Shown: one piece after another, positions 29,601-44,497 of the stretch
Numbering within the stretch: position 1 is the first letter of the stretch
Layout: each line of letters opens with the position of its first letter
Origin: Tubiluchus corallicola
Lineage: Eukaryota > Priapulida > Priapulimorpha > Priapulimorphida > Tubiluchidae
NCBI GenBank assembly: GCA_030141605.1
Contig: JAQGDQ010000030.1
Coordinates: 226,748-290,747 of the forward strand
Reading direction: 5' to 3'
Length of the DNA: 64,000 bases
The notes under the pieces: model-generated
The model's input: only the letters and a program-made list of their open reading frames with translations
Database searches by the model: none
What the model was told of the DNA's origin: nothing
Translations under genes and position numbers: made by a program

Positions 29601-32600
29601 TGGGCATCTGTCTTTGCTTGTGTGCTTTGCATGTATTAGCCTATTTACTGAGAACTTTCATGCGCTAAAAATGTCATTAAAAAGGATTAAAATGGTATAA
29701 AAATTTTAAACGGGGCTACAAGGGTGTTTTTAGTTTTAACATTTCTTTAAGATGTATTTATAACGTTGTTTTGACTTGTATTCTGATAAATCGTTTTTAC
29801 GTTCTCATATAAGTTATTTAGCATTTTGTGAAACGAGTTTTTTTATCCATTTAAGTGAGATGAGAAATGCATTTTTTATGAGATGCAAGCCCTTGCAGAT
29901 TCTTGGGAAAGGAGTTTACATGCATAATCCTAACCATAATCCTAATCCGCTTCACGAACTAATTTCTTGTGTGTGGGAAATTGTAAACTTTAGCCATTCT
30001 TGGTTTGATTTTGTAAAGCCTACTGAGCGGGCATGGTATTGTGTAACCAACAGCTTTAATTAAGTGTAAAATTTGTTTATGATCAAGTCAGTAGCTATCG
30101 TCATTAATTAGCAGACTGAGAACTTTCTCTTCTAATTAATGACTACATGCAAGCACTAAATTTTTAATGAAGTCAGCATTAACATTGGATACAGTGAAAT
30201 TCGTTGGTACTGGGCTTTTCGGAATGTAAGAACATCAAACTGGTTTTTATCAGGATTTTCAGTTCTATTGTTATTATATAAGCCTTCTGACATACACAAA
30301 TACAATGTTTCTAATTATAACTGTTTTAGTATTTAGAAGACAAGAAAATCTTTGAGGTATACTGTATTCCTAAAAAACATCTACATTTTAAAAATATTTT
30401 TGTTTGCCATTAACACCTTTATTTTAAATTGACTATCAAAGCTGTTATTACATTGGTTAAACATTCCCTCACTTTCAAGCACATATAATTGATCCGAAAT
30501 ATTACATCCCAGCAACTCATTAAGGTATTAAATAGTGAGCTAATGGCGTCTGTTGCACAAAGGTGTGTGTAATTCTAACATTTTGCTGATTAAACTTTTA
30601 GTGCGTTATTTTTGTGTTATTGATTCGGGAAAACTGCTGTATTCAATATCTCAGCTCACCTGGGTAAGCGCATAAACTTTTTATTTCTGTGGAAGGTTTT
30701 ACTGAACACTTGCATGTAGCATGATAGTGCAGATACGATTAAATTTGGTGCATATTAAATTCAATGTCTATAGAGCTCAGATTAAATGAAAAGTTTCTTG
30801 TTTGAATTCTAAACATGGGTTTGGATTAAGACTGTCTTAATCTGAATTTAGATTTAACATAGGTATATTCCTGTTTAATGCAAGGAAACATTTTTAAAAA
30901 TCAGACACCACAAGGTTTCAGCACATTTCCGTCCATAAAAGTTCTTGAAGCAGTTTTTAAAATGAAATGTATTTTTATGTCCATGGTGGTGTCAAATCTG
31001 CGTTTGAACTTTGAACTGTGATTTCTGTTGGCATGGCATTGACTTCACTTGACTACTTTTAATATATTGTGGCCAAGTTTGAAAATAATCCGACATTATA
31101 CTATAACGAACTCCGCTTGACCCTTATCATCTTCCCGTGTTGTTAACCTGTAATGGGAATCTGTGAGCTTTGCCAGCCTTCGTGTGTCTTAAAGCTGTCA
31201 GCACTAATTAACCATTGGTTTAGACTTGACCTGTTAGAATGACCTCTGCCTGACCAGTCCGCACTATTCAGTCCAGGTCTGAATTGTGGTTTCAGCACGT
31301 GTAGCAGGTGAATCATCTGTTCAATGGTCTTCCTAAGTAACATTTTGAACCCGGATTGACCATTTAAACCACTGATATGTTGTGATCGCGTTTTGTTTGT
31401 GAGCTATATGTGTCAGACAATGACTCCTGTTTGACCAGTCAACAATCGATACTTCTTGCACCAGATTGTGATTAAGCCACAGTTATAACTCGCCTGTCTT
31501 GGCATGTTGTCACACAGTATATAAACTACTAATGATAAACCGACAAATTCATGTATATAATTATCATGGTGACCCTTCCTTGACTAAACATCACCTCAAA
31601 TTTCCATACTTATACAGCATTTACTTGGGGCCAATATGCATTCAAGTAGGACAAGAACCAGGAACCAACCTGAAGCATCTGTTGATTTACCCGTCTTAAT
31701 CTATCACACGTGCTTTAACAAAATTAGTACCATTTCTTTGCACAATTGTTCAGTTCTGTTATTCAAACATCATCTACTATTGTGTTAGGAAGTTGTTCAT
31801 AACTGCTTCGCATGCCGTTGACTGTTAAAGTTGGGGTGAAATTGCTTCTGAAGTACCTAAATACTTCTCAAGTTGCAAACTGGATGATCTTTAAAAGAAC
31901 CTCAAGTGAATGCTTCATGACTATGAACAGTTCTCTGTGCGTAACATGTTTGGTAGATCATGGGAACCCTAAACAATGAGTACATTATGAAGACTTACGT
32001 GTGACATGCGGGTCCATAAAATATTATCCGCGTCATAATTTTTGTTTTTAATGGTCTTTTTTAATATATTGCGAATGCGTGAGATGCCTTCATGCGAATC
32101 GCTTTTATAATGGTCGTTAAAAATATTATCATTACATGTAGGCTTGTCCAGTAGTTAATGATATTTGAAGTTATGAAATGTTATGACACCAATAGATGAA
32201 ATAAGCCAGCTGCCTATTTCGAGTCAAATTGAGCAATATCAATAGAACTGAGGTCAGGCGATAGATCAGATTTGAATTTTCGATTGTATCTATATTTTTT
32301 TAATGTTTCCTACCAATACCTAAACAACAGTTGGCCATTCAGTTTTTGTGAATCTGAGACAAAAGGAACTTTTTATGAATGTGTGTTAAAATCATCATGC
32401 TTTAAAACAGAGTTTAAATTTAATGGAATTAAATTCATTAATAAGTGCAATAATAAACTAATTATTACAGGTAAAGATATAGCCACAATAACCATATGCA
32501 ATGTAAAAATTTTGAAATAACAGTTGTTTTTGTCTACAGCACCATGCATTCATACAAGTCCTTATCCGAACAAATATCATTGTTTATTAACGTAAGTAAC

Positions 32601-35600
32601 AGATGAGATGAATTATGATAATACACAACAGATATACAGAAACACACATTACAAATAATACTACATTGTAATTGGAAGCTATATTACGTGTTGTTCATGA
32701 GTATTAAATTTTGCTACCCTCTTTAGTCAATACCTTTTCCCTGTAGCTGTTGAAGTCATCAATTTTCTTCAAATTAAGATCACTTTATCTCCTGCGGGGA
32801 ATTTCTTGTAACCTTGAGCGTCTCTCCTGATTTGACAAGCTCACATATAACCTGTAAATCGTGGGAAGCAAGTCAAACATAACGAAAAAGATCCGTAAGG
32901 CGGTGTGCCAAGTTTTTACAAAAGAGAAGCAAAACGTGAGCAAGTAAAAGATGACCGGAGGGTAGACATATGATCAGATCGCTTGCTTTCTAAACTAGTA
33001 AATGAAATCTTTGGAGTCTCTCAATTAACCGGCTAAGTACCAGTTTTCTTACCTAGTTAGAAAAGAATGTGATTATAGGCATAAAGGAGAGTAAATGCAG
33101 CAATTTGCTGATCAAACAAATACTAATTTTTCTGTATTGGCAAATTGAAATTTGAAAGTTTTTATAAAGATAAAGCTAGTACCACATTAAAGGTGAGAAA
33201 TAGGTAAGAGTATAAGAAAGGTAACTACATAAAATAAATAGGAAGTAGTGTTTTTTCTGTCTTGTTACAGTCTTTACCCAAAGTTGGATAAAAAAAATTA
33301 AATCTTATTTAGAATAGGATATACACTCTGTAAATTAAAATTGAACACAAAAAAAATTACACATAAAGACACGCATGAATTTCACACAAATTTAGCAAAT
33401 TTGTTAAAACATTTTCCTATTAGTAATGAGAACAAAAAGGCAGTTGTATGGAATTTCAAAAAAAAGTTATAATGGTGCAAAAATGAAGTATTAACCAATA
33501 TTTATAGCTGTAGCAGTAGAACACGGCAGGCTCAAGAATTTCGTTCTATTTTCAGTATTTGCTGCTCACTGAAATTGGACCGATCATTTGGAATATTTAC
33601 TGATGACATATTTTTGCACCCTTTTGAACTTTTTTCTCGATATTTACCTGTACTTTTGTATTACAGTTGGTATTTTAAACAGTTTTTTTTATGATTGCAA
33701 ACATTAAACGGTGACATTGAGGGTGGATAATAATTACATGATGACAGAATTAAGAATTGTGCTTATGTAGTAGGGTTGCAATATTATGAAGTATTGTTTC
33801 TTGTAATGTAATATAGTGTGAAAAAACAATTCTGCAATAAAGGCCATATCGTCTAGTTTACCTGTCTTGTGCTACATGTTGTAAGCGTCAAATTTGTGAC
33901 ATTGTTGACAAGTTAGTCCCAAATTTGTGACAGGTTACATGCTGCTGAATTAGCAAAATGTACATGCATCCATGTTTTTTCTTATTAGCATATAAAAAAT
34001 ATAGGGTAGCATGACACATAACCTATTATGGCAGCACAGCTAATGCTCTTGTTAACGTGCAAACCTTTGTTCTCCCTTGCTCTCTCTCTGATAGCCCCCG
34101 AGTTCAACAAATGTACAATAGGTAATGATACGATTATAACTTAAATGTGCCAGGTGTGGTATAATTGTCTGTGCAGTCAATAATGTATGGTGATTGTAGT
34201 ACAGGTGTATACTTAGTTACCTGTTGATGGCTGGTAAGTGATACGACAACAACAGTGCCAAATGATTGGTCAGCTTTGGCAGAAAATTAATTTAAATTTT
34301 AAGAGGAATATTTTTTCCATTTAGTTTATTTCTCATCCAGTCGCATAGCAGTAGTGGTCTTAGGCCTTTGAAAATATGATGTTCCTGAAAGAACACAATG
34401 GTTTGATAAAGGTCTTAAGATAAAGAATTTTAAATAATGTTATTGTTAGTATTATTGCTAATTTAAAGAAATTTATCTCTTGATTAATTATTTATAATTC
34501 TGGACTCTCCTTTTACAGTATTTTTTGCTTTTATGGCCGTCAGAGAAATGCACATACTTAAAACACTTATTGTTCTTTGGACTTGTCGTGAAAGAAGTAA
34601 TCTCTTATTATTAGTAATTTATAATTCTGTAGTGCCAAGTATTGGTAACCTTATGATTCTGTAATAGTCATGTATACGTTAGACATGTTATTTTGTCTAA
34701 CATATACAAATGATAAAAAACAATTTATACATAATTAAGTTTGTAGATACAATGATTCTTGCAATAATTTTGTTATTCTTTTTTTTGTGCATTTTATGTC
34801 CTAATTTGTCACTTCTCTATGTAAAGAAGAACTAAATAACTGGTTAGTGTGTTTAACTTGGACGATTCTGCGTTTTATTTTCATTCTGAACAGGCCTATA
34901 ACTAGGTGGATTTCTGGTTGTTTCGTTTCTTCGAATACTGCTAATACATGCACCTCTTCATGAACTGTAAATGGTAGCTTGTGACAACATTAATAGGTTT
35001 GATAACATTATGTAAACTTGCGGCTTGTAAGTACCCATGTACGTAGATAACCTAGACTTCTTACGTCAAATAAAGTTTCTGTGCGAGTAGTAATGTATTT
35101 ATATACACAGATGTCCAATGTCCATATTTACGTGGTTTAATATATTTAAGCCTAAAGAAAAAATGGTAAAAAAATGGTTGACCTCTCGTTTGAAAGAAAC
35201 CAAAAGACTTGTACTCGTTTTTTCTGTAGAATTTTATGCAGTTTGAACTTTTGATTGTTCACAAAAGTATAGCTCAAAATTCATTTCTTCTCACTGAATG
35301 ATCATCCTAGTGTCGTTAGTAACTGTAGTTTAGGGTAAATAAATCTGTTGGGTCAAAGACATCTTACTCCCTATTCTGTGTTTCCTGTCTGTGGAATGTA
35401 GATATCTGTTAAGTTCATCAGTAATTGCATTATTAACCAAAATAAAGGAAAAGCGCCATTAAACACCCTGTTTCCTGGTGAGGTTAGTTTCAGAGTCGGT
35501 TTTAATTCGTATAATTATTGATAATTTACGAATAAAAGATGGTACTAATGAGTAATCCGGTGTATAACAATAGTCACGTATTTGTAGCGCTTTCTAGATT

Positions 35601-38600
35601 TAGTTAACCCGTTTTTCGTTACTTCCGGTAGCCTGAACATCGCACTTTGCTTATTTATTTATTTTCTCATTAATCATTTAACGTTACAGATGATGTGAGT
35701 GATGTCACTCATGTTGTTATGGCTGCTAAGCCTTCAGTGAGTTACCGTTTCATACCTGTGCGGTCGTAAAGATTGGAATGCGATCGTAAATCTTTGCATT
35801 CTTAAGACTAACTAGCGTCTTGTGTATACAGCCTGAAATCTCAATGCTTTTCTAGCGCCTGATACACCTGCTCACTCCCGTGCCTTTTTGTACTCCTATT
35901 TGTGCTTATAATTCCAATGACACAAAAGTTAGTGTTAAGTAAGGCTTGTGGGCACCTTGCGCCTTTGAATGTTCAGTCATTGGTTCAAAGTAAAATTTTA
36001 ATTTGAAAGGGAAAATTTATTAGCGGACATTTGTGTAAGCTTGCAGCTTGAAAACTGTACATTTATTTAACTTGATTACAGTGTATAAGTTAAGTTCTCT
36101 TTAAAATTTTGTACCTGAATAAATTTGCCTACTCAAGTTGTAATGGCATTCTGACAGGCGGTTGTCTAATGCAATTGACCACAAAAAAAAACTAAACCAG
36201 TAGTTTTTTGCTCAATATATGCATAAAAATCCTGCATTAGAATTAATGTGAAATATTTTGCTCAGCACTGTAATTTTGTTCAACTCGTGTTTTAAAAATT
36301 AAATATAAAGCGATGCAGATGAATTGTAGTTTTTTGTTGTTGAAGTTAGTTGAAGATCTATGCATTCACAGTTCCACATCCGGAATGTGTGTTTTAGAGC
36401 GAGAATCTTGATAATTGTCCCAAACTGACATATGAAGGAGACTAATATCATTTTAATAGTAACCGTAATCATATGGTGATAGCTTCTTCCTTTCGTTTGA
36501 GTTTTTTGTCTCAGAATCGTTGGTGTTACACTTCTGCACGTGGCATCTCTAGCTTAAATGTTACTTGTATATGTATGCAGTTATCTTTGTATTATGTGTA
36601 TGTACGTACATATTCAAGATGTGCTAGATTTGCGTACAGTACTCTTACAAAACGGTGCTGCAATTTTTGGTAAACTGTGTTTCGAGCTTTTCGTCATACC
36701 TGATGATAGCTGTTATCTATTACAAGGTAATTGATGCGTATGTTGGTCTGCCCTAGCTCTGCTACTTTCCACATCTGGATTTGTAATGTCTGATGTAGAA
36801 AGGCTGAGTGTCAGCTTGGTTTCAGAAATGCAGATGACGCAAGAGCTGCTAGAATCAGTTGAATTCCTTATAGGTGCATAATCTGTTAATTTGGTATTAT
36901 TGATTTATGTGTGATAGTTGATGTTATTTGATCTGACAGTACGAACCTGCTATCCTGTTCCAGTTTTTTAATCTTTACATTATATTTGGCAATTCAGCTG
37001 ATTTAGATAGAATTCTGCACTTTCACAAAATTTGGATTCGAATTCTGCACTTTCACTAGTTCACTGCGACTGTATGACTGCAAAGCTAAGAGGTTTGGGT
37101 TTTCTTCTGTTCAGTATATTTTATGTTCTCGAGATAAGCGATGTCATGTCAGTGTTAGCTGATTTCTTGTTTACATATTGCAGCCATGACCAGCATAGAA
37201 GTGAAATTTGAAAGGAAGACAGGATGATTTTTATATACTACCCCAATTTCAAGTACGGTAAAAAGTATGGCACATTTTAACACTAATAATACTGCAAAAG
37301 CGTTTCTGATAATTAAATAATAGGTCAAAATCTTAATTAACGGCGGGCGAGCACAAATTTGATGACATCACAACTGAACATAATTTTCCTTAGCATAAAC
37401 ATTCCATGAGTGTGTTGCACGTGTTTACAAAAGCGAAAATTGAGGTTTAGTGCTACTGTAAGAAATACAGCGTGTTATATTAAAATTCGGCAAGTATTAA
37501 AATAAAAATTCAAATTTCAAATACCGCTATGCTCACGCATGACCTGTCGAGCGTGTTTGACTTACAGTTTAAGATTGGGTCTTTTCTTCCTTTAAGGTTT
37601 TGTGTTGGAAACACATTTGCAGAATGTTAATTATTGGAAAAGTTGAACTGTTCACATCTTAATTGCTTCTGCTCTTAAGACTTAAGCTTAATTGAATATG
37701 TTTTGTGCAACATTAATAGAATTCTATTTCTGTAAGTTGTTTTGATACCATCCCAGCTAGTTATTAGTAGCTGCCTATTAAAAATTGAAGGTGATTAAAG
37801 TCTCATTTGTCAAGTATAATAGTTTTACAACCTTAAGCGAAATTTATTTGTACTTTCGTTAGTGCAGCATACAATTTTTATTACATGTGGAAAACTAATC
37901 CAGATTAATTATTAATACGTTAAGGTGCAAATTCGTAAATTATTGCTGTTATTAGTTTAACATAATACTGTAATTTGATAGGCAGAGTTTGAAAAAAGTG
38001 AACAACTGCGGCTTTATTAGCAAATGATTTTAAACAGACATTGGCAGAGATTGGAGTGAAAGCTGTATGCTTACTTCCCTAATGGTCTCGTAATATTATT
38101 TTTGATAGAATTAACTGAAAATAATAAAAATCTGCATGTCATATCAAGTGGCCTTCAGCATTATCTCTATAATTTCTCAATGTATGGCATAAACATTTAG
38201 TAAATACTTTTACGGATTTGGAGCCAAGTTACAAAAAATAAAGGAACTGCAAAAATGGTTCACTGAAGCTGCCAGATATGTGTAAGTTTTTTGGTGCTCT
38301 AATATATGTACTAAACAGATGCAATAATAAGCATTATTGTGTTTTAAATAACATTTATAAGGTTATAGTGCTAAATGATACTTACAATACTTCTTATGAT
38401 TGTTACTGTGAATCTTATACGTTAAACTCAATTCAAGATTTTTAGGATAAATAATAAAAAATAGCAACATTTCAAATAATTTCCATAGGTGAAGATTTGT
38501 GTAGAGGATTTTTTGGTCTTGCTCTTTAATTAGCCTTTATCTGAACTTTTTGAGATTGTTGTTATTTATTTTTGTATAGGCTCTTAAAATCTGAATATGG

Positions 38601-39250
38601 GCAAAAACATTTTCCTGCTTGTTAGGTATTACAGTGGGGATCTGAACTTACTCAACTTATCATTTAAAATGTAAGTCAGCAATAGAAGAGGTTTTTAGAA
38701 AAACTTTAATGAGAAAAAACTATGCCACAAAAAACTCATAGTAGACAACATCAAGTCTATAATATTGTTGTGAAAACTGAATGAGATCAATGTACCATAT
38801 AAATTATTTAGAATTCATGAAACGTAAAATCTTATTTTCTTAATTAGACTGATTTAAGAATTTTTATGTTTAAATATTATTTAACTAAAAAAGTGTTTAA
38901 CTTTTCCTGTTTAATTTTTGTGGTTTAATAACATTTTTTTATTTTAACCAAACACTTTTGTTAAATATAGTAATTCAAGGTTAAAAATTGCTTTTTTAAT
39001 TCCCAAAATTGACAGAACTGGGCCACTAGTTTATTTCCCGAAAAATTGTAGTTCAACGTGGGAAAGAAATTATTGGAAGTTTAAAAGAGAGAGACCCCTT
39101 GTCCTGTTAATTACTGGGTTGATGGTATTTGTACCAATTAGATGCGCTGTTATTCGCTTAGCTAGCTTTGTTCTGCTTGGTGAAGACTGGTTCATTCACA
39201 TGTAAGGTATTCCTGGTTAGTTAGTTAGTGCTTGAGTGTTTCACACACAC
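26650..39250. other. Long AT-rich stretch with no recognised gene
   Basis: All open frames I examined here are short, lack family motifs and do not chain through splice signals. I see no tRNA or rRNA. It could be intergenic DNA, or the first intron of the 44-55 kb gene if that gene starts far upstream. A weak imperfect duplication of 'TGACCAGTC...' text lies near 31240-31470. Confidence 0.5.
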
Positions 39251-39263
39251 AAAGTTTGCCTGT

Positions 39264-39597
39264 CACTGGTAACAACTGTAACTGTTAATAGGTCTTTAAA
39301 GATTAGTGACCAGAAGAGGTATTGAATCTAGATGTTTACGTGGTCAGTGGTCGGCGGTCAGTGATTTAAACATCAGTATTTTTAGGATGTTTTGGCATTT
39401 GTAATTCGGTGGCTGTTGTAGTTAACGTCTCACTGGTAACAACATTTACTGTTGCTACGTCTTTAATGATTAGTGACCAGAAGAGCTCTCAAATCTTGAT
39501 GTTTACGTGGTCAGTGGTCAGTTATTTGAATATCAGTAATTTTAGAATATGTTTCGGCATTTGTAATTAATGAAAATCGGTGGCTGTTGTAGTTATA
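39264..39597. repeat. Tandem duplication, two copies of about 167 bases
   Basis: CACTGGTAACAAC at 39264 recurs at 39431. Both copies carry GATTAGTGACCAGAAGAG, GATGTTTACGTGGTCAGTGG, a TTTGGCATTTGTAATT-like block and GGTGGCTGTTGTAGTTA at their ends. They differ by small indels and substitutions. No coding content is seen. Confidence 0.9.
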
Positions 39598-39599
39598 GG

Positions 39600-40985
39600 G
39601 TTGTAAGCGGCTAAGTGTATTAACGTCAACTGTGCACACTGCGCATACACTGCACTGCAGTTTATAATAGTTCACAAATAATGCTAACTCATTAATTTTG
39701 CCTTGCTGTTGTTTTTCGTTGTTCTCTTGGATCTCCCAAAGCAAAAACTTTCTCTTATTTTTATTGTTCTGCAGAAATTGCACAACACAGTACACAGCAA
39801 CAACAAGCGAATGAGAATAGCTACCCTTATGTATGCCGGCGTGATATTGTGTGGAAGTTGTGCCTTTCTGTTGTGCCTTACTTAAAGCAAGCATCTTATG
39901 TATTGAGTTAGAAACGAGTGGAGTCGCTTTGTGTTCCAGAATCCTACAGGGACCTTCCAAAAGTCAGGAACGTATTGCTGACTTTCTTTTTGGTCAGAAT
40001 TCGTTTTCGTATTTTTAAGGGTTAAATTATTGCTTTACTAAATTTTAGTCTTGTTAACTTTAGTTTGCTTCATTCATGTAAGTGTTTCTGAAATGATGCC
40101 AATTATGTTTAGCCTAATACATGCTCGCGCGAAATTAGTTTGCTAAGTCAGATTCGCATAAATTTTGTTTTAATTGCTGGTTTCCTGCCAGGAATACTGT
40201 TTTCGTCTTGGCCTAAAAGTATCATTTAAAATTGTGCGACAAGACCTTTAATGTGGAGAATTAAGCTCGATAGAATGAATTTTAATTTTTTGCTAAACTG
40301 TAGGATCGGAAATTTTTAGTTTGTGACATTTTGGCCCAAATCACCTGGCCTTGATCTAATTAACAGTAATTAGAGCTCAACTGATTGCAGCTTCCTATAC
40401 CAAGCGTAAATCAACCATTATGCGACGTAATGAATAGCATTGTAGCTCCGTCACCTTTTAAATAATTCGTCATACAAAGTTGTAGCAAAGAGTCACTTAA
40501 ACCCCTTTTATGAGTACAACAAACCGTGAAATACTTTTACAGTAATTTGTGTAAAACACATTCTCCAACATGTGTAGATTTAATCATGTATGGGGATTAA
40601 CAATATATATGCATGGCGTAGAATGTTTTAACAGCAGTTTAGTGAAATTACACTGCGCGCCATGGCCTTTTCGTCTTCATTCCATAATCCATTGTAAACT
40701 TACTAGTATTTTGTTTTCATTATTCATTTTAAAGTATTTTGCAGTATTGTTTTAAAGTTACAGCATTTTTAGTAACCTCATTTGTAATGCCCCTCAAAAG
40801 ACCTCGTTTCTTCATGGAAAATTCTTAGGTTTAGCTCTTTGTTTTTTGAGACAGGGCGCTAAGACTACAGAACTAGTTATAAAAAATACTGATGTTGGAG
40901 GTTCTTTTGTATCACGACCCGCTTCAATTTCTGCACATGCATTCAGAATCAGATATAATTTGTACTTTTGTATGACTGTTTTAAT
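39600..40985. other. Non-coding stretch, nothing recognised
   Basis: AT-rich sequence without a coding signature. The 149-codon minus-strand frame at 39511-39960 overlaps the tandem duplication and has no family features. Confidence 0.5.
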
Positions 40986-40994
40986 CAATTTTTA

Positions 40995-41330
40995 ATAGCG
41001 GTGTAACATCGTGGAAGGACGCCCTGCTTCTTCACCATTGTCCTCTCTGGTCGTTGCACCTGGGAACTGTTCGACCTGGTTTTGTTCTTGCCGTGTAATC
41101 CGTCGCTTTTATCCGGATTCTAATTGTTGCTTTTGTGCCCGCGGTGTCGCCATGGCAACAGCTGCAACCGGATCTGCATGGCAAAGTTGCATGGCTTCAT
41201 CAAGTACAGACAGGTGTGTAATAATTACTCACCTACCTGCCTGAACTCAGTGTAACATGGAAGTTGAACGAAGGGGCTGCATGCAGGGAGAACATGAATT
41301 AACTCGTTACATGGCAAGTGACGTCAGCGT
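40995..41330 (+). promoter_or_regulatory. CpG-containing patch with CRE; possible 5' exon/promoter of downstream gene
   Basis: This segment has more GC and CpG than its surroundings. It includes an ATG in good context (GCCATGGC, about 41149), a possible splice donor (ACAG|GTGTGT, GT at 41214) and a perfect palindromic CRE (TGACGTCA, 41319-41326). The open frame from 41011 ends at this donor in a phase that hits a stop early in the 44498 exon. If used, it would therefore be a non-coding 5' exon. No transcript evidence. Confidence 0.3.
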
Positions 41331-41339
41331 AACAGGTTT

Positions 41340-44300
41340 CAGAGTTATTTTAACGAATGGCGGCCGGTTTTGGTATTGGCGAGAAGGATAAGAAAATTCT
41401 GAAGTTATCTAGTAATTTGATGTTTATTTTAGTTTATGTAACAATAATGGGGCGTGATTTTTAAGATAAAAAGGTGAACATTTTGTGGTTGTACTTGTTC
41501 TTATGTTGTTTGCAATATTAACGGGACGTGCAAGATTTAGCCTTTTGAACTGAGTTGAGGGTGCGCACATGGGTATTGGCTTTCTAGGATCTGGAATTTA
41601 GTTTTCTGTTTTTATTTGTTTATTTATTGGTTTCTCCGTGGTCTTACTTTTGGCTTTTCGTTGGTCGGCTATGCGGGCCACTGCGATACTGTAGCTTTTT
41701 TGCTGCCGTGATAACTATATAAAGGCTTCCAGTAATGTTATAATAATAAAAAGGTTTTAGTACAATAACTAAAGTTGTTAACATGATTTATTGACTAGTG
41801 TTAGAAAGTATTTCTTGTTAAACACATGCGACATTGGTCAGACAATTGTAAATTCAATTGTAGTGTACGTACATGTAGCTGATATGTATGTACAATAATA
41901 GTAGATAATGCTGTTGACGCTTGATATGCTTTTGTACCACACTAATGATGCAGGTTCTTTGTGCTTGTTTTTTTACGCGCGCTGCTTGTTTTGTGCTAAT
42001 TTTTCTCAAATATTTACGACTGAAGTTTTCGTCATTGCGCATCTAAAATTAGTGTTTGCGGTATGTATAATTAGATGTATTTTAATTAACGACGAAGTGC
42101 TCTTCGTACTGTATTTTGCACTGTAGAACAAAGGACACTTGTTTTTGCATGCCGCAACTTAAATTACCAACTGCTCATATGTATGTGGCTACTGTAATCT
42201 GTTTAGTGGTTTTTCAGTCTCTTTACAATGAAGGTTGTTGTACTGTAGAAAAATCTTCTATTTGTACCAATAATTTCCAGCTGACCCGCTACTAAGGTGA
42301 TTGTAGACAGAATGTTATAGCTAATTGCCAAATTTTTTTTGAACGGGTCTTGGGAAATTATCGCGCGTGATTAAGAGCGCGTGCCTGCTCTGTTTCAGGG
42401 TCATTTTCTTGTGCCTCCACTGCCTTGCTGTGTTTTGCTTTATAGCTTGTGTTTGTTTGTGATGATTCATTCAGGTGTATATAGTTGATAGAGTGCCTGG
42501 CGTAGTTGCTTGTGCAGAACTATCTTTGCTCTTTAGCACTCGACAGTACGTATTTAACCTAGCAAAATGAGATGTTTGTCTGGATCAAACTACTGCAACA
42601 GCTGCTAAATTTATAACACAAAGTGTGTCATATTTTCAACTAATTCTGTATAGTATATTTACATCACTGGACTAAGTGCACACTGAAGTCACCACATAAC
42701 AGTCATAATCATTTCAATAGTACACTCTTTTTGACTAGTAACGTAAGATAGATGTATGTTTATTATCACTGCAGCGTAAATTGATGGCACAATCATCCTG
42801 ACTTTGACCTTTGAGTTAGTGATCCTATATTGCTCAAGGCATGAGTATAACTTACTAACTGGAGCACAAGTCAAGTTTGTTACGTATGTCTCAGAAAGTT
42901 CTACAAAGTTTAGAAATACGAACATCTCGGGGCTCGTGGATAGCGTGATGGGAAACAATGCATATTAATGACTAAATTAAGTATAGTCAAATTAGGTTAG
43001 TATAGTTGTTCAGTGCATGACATACACGCAAAATAGGTGAACTAATATTTAATTTCAGATGTGTTTTTTACTTCAGGAATAAATTCTGATTGGCTAACGT
43101 TTGAAAAATGATTGTGAAATAGTTAATTAATATCATTATTAACACTAATAATATATAGAGTATATTATTGTTAATGGCATAAACCAGTTGTTGAATTTCA
43201 CATTTCCCTATTTTTTGAGCAAGTTTGGTTTCAAAGATTCCATAGTTATTATTGTGGGTTTATTCGATTATTAGTAATAATCCTGAAATTAAGGTTATAA
43301 ATAATTTATTGTATTTTCTCTCGCTGCCGACTATAATTGTCATTTCACCTTTGCCTAACAGTCCTACCTGTGTTTCACCAATCTGTGTTTTGTCTGCTTT
43401 GTTTACTGGTTAGGTTCAATTAATTGCACTAGTTCAACAATGAATCCTTGGTTTTCTCCAAATTGGCACAAATAATTATTACTTGGTCATAATGATACTG
43501 CTGTTTTTTCGTTTAATTTTCTGTTAAGGGGTGGTAAAATACCTTTCTTGCAAATGTGTGCATTGTCTTATGTTGAAATACATCATCATTCTCATAATAA
43601 TTATGCATTGTTTTTGTGGCCCTGTTAATTATTAAGGATAGCCTGTTTTTGTTTTTTTACCAAAATAATGGAGTTTTTGAAGGTATTCTATTTCTGTATG
43701 CTACCTCCTCCCCCTAATTCAAGGCGTTCAACAGGAAATGGTCCTTCATATCATTGGAGAGCTCTGACTAATGCTTTTGTGCTCACTCGGGGGTAGACTT
43801 TAGATGAAAATCCCAAAAATAATTTTGCGCAGTTTTTGATTCTGTCCGGTGTTATCCTACGGCTATTTCTTCATTGCAGTTGTGGATTTATGCGGTAAAA
43901 CTCAGACTTCCTCTTCGAAACTGGCCTTGCTAATTCTACGTTATGTTTTGCTACCCCTCTGATCCAAAATATTTTCGGTCTTCCACTTTTACTTTCATTG
44001 TCAGTCACGCTTACTGGATTGCACCGTGTAATATTGTGATCAGAAATGTCATTCCTACAAGCTGTTACCTGCTTTGATTAATTGGCTGTTGGTGACACTA
44101 TGATAGTTTTGCGAGTTTGTGTTGCTGTTGTTATCATTGTCATTAAATTAATCACATGGCATTTATCGTTATTTCTTCACATAACTTCACAAAATGGAAT
44201 TTCAGCTGTACACTCAAGTTTCACCTTACGTTCCACTACTGTTTACTGTAAAGTGTTTTTGATGTTTTAAGAAGAGAACTAACAGTTGTTTGTGCTGCTT

Positions 44301-44497
44301 GAACTGAACGAAATGCCACCTATATAAGTTTAACAGTTATTGCGTGCCAAGTTTGCATGATTGTAACTTTTGGTTGCAGTGCATCAATTGTTTGACAAAC
44401 GTACAGAAACTGTGACAATGTCATGATTTTTCTTGTCTTTTTCGAACTTTTTGTGTGCATAATGGTACCAACTCTTACCATACATTTCCTCTTCCAG
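41340..44497. other. Non-coding stretch upstream of the coiled-coil gene
   Basis: No exon recognised; open frames are short and low in complexity. A strong acceptor (TTTCCTCTTCCAG) closes the stretch at 44497. Confidence 0.5.

Noticed and set aside
39511-39960. 149-codon minus-strand frame
   Set aside because: It overlaps the tandem duplication, has no recognisable domain and no supporting splice or start context.
41011-41244. 77-codon frame starting in the CpG-containing patch as a protein N-terminus of the large gene
   Set aside because: Its donor at 41214 leaves phase 2, and joining to 44498 hits a stop within about 20 codons; only a non-coding exon remains possible.
44423-44497. Upstream extension of the large protein's first exon (hydrophobic start from 44423, resembling a signal peptide)
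   Set aside because: A strong polypyrimidine-AG acceptor at 44497 lies inside it, so the hydrophobic residues are most likely intron sequence.
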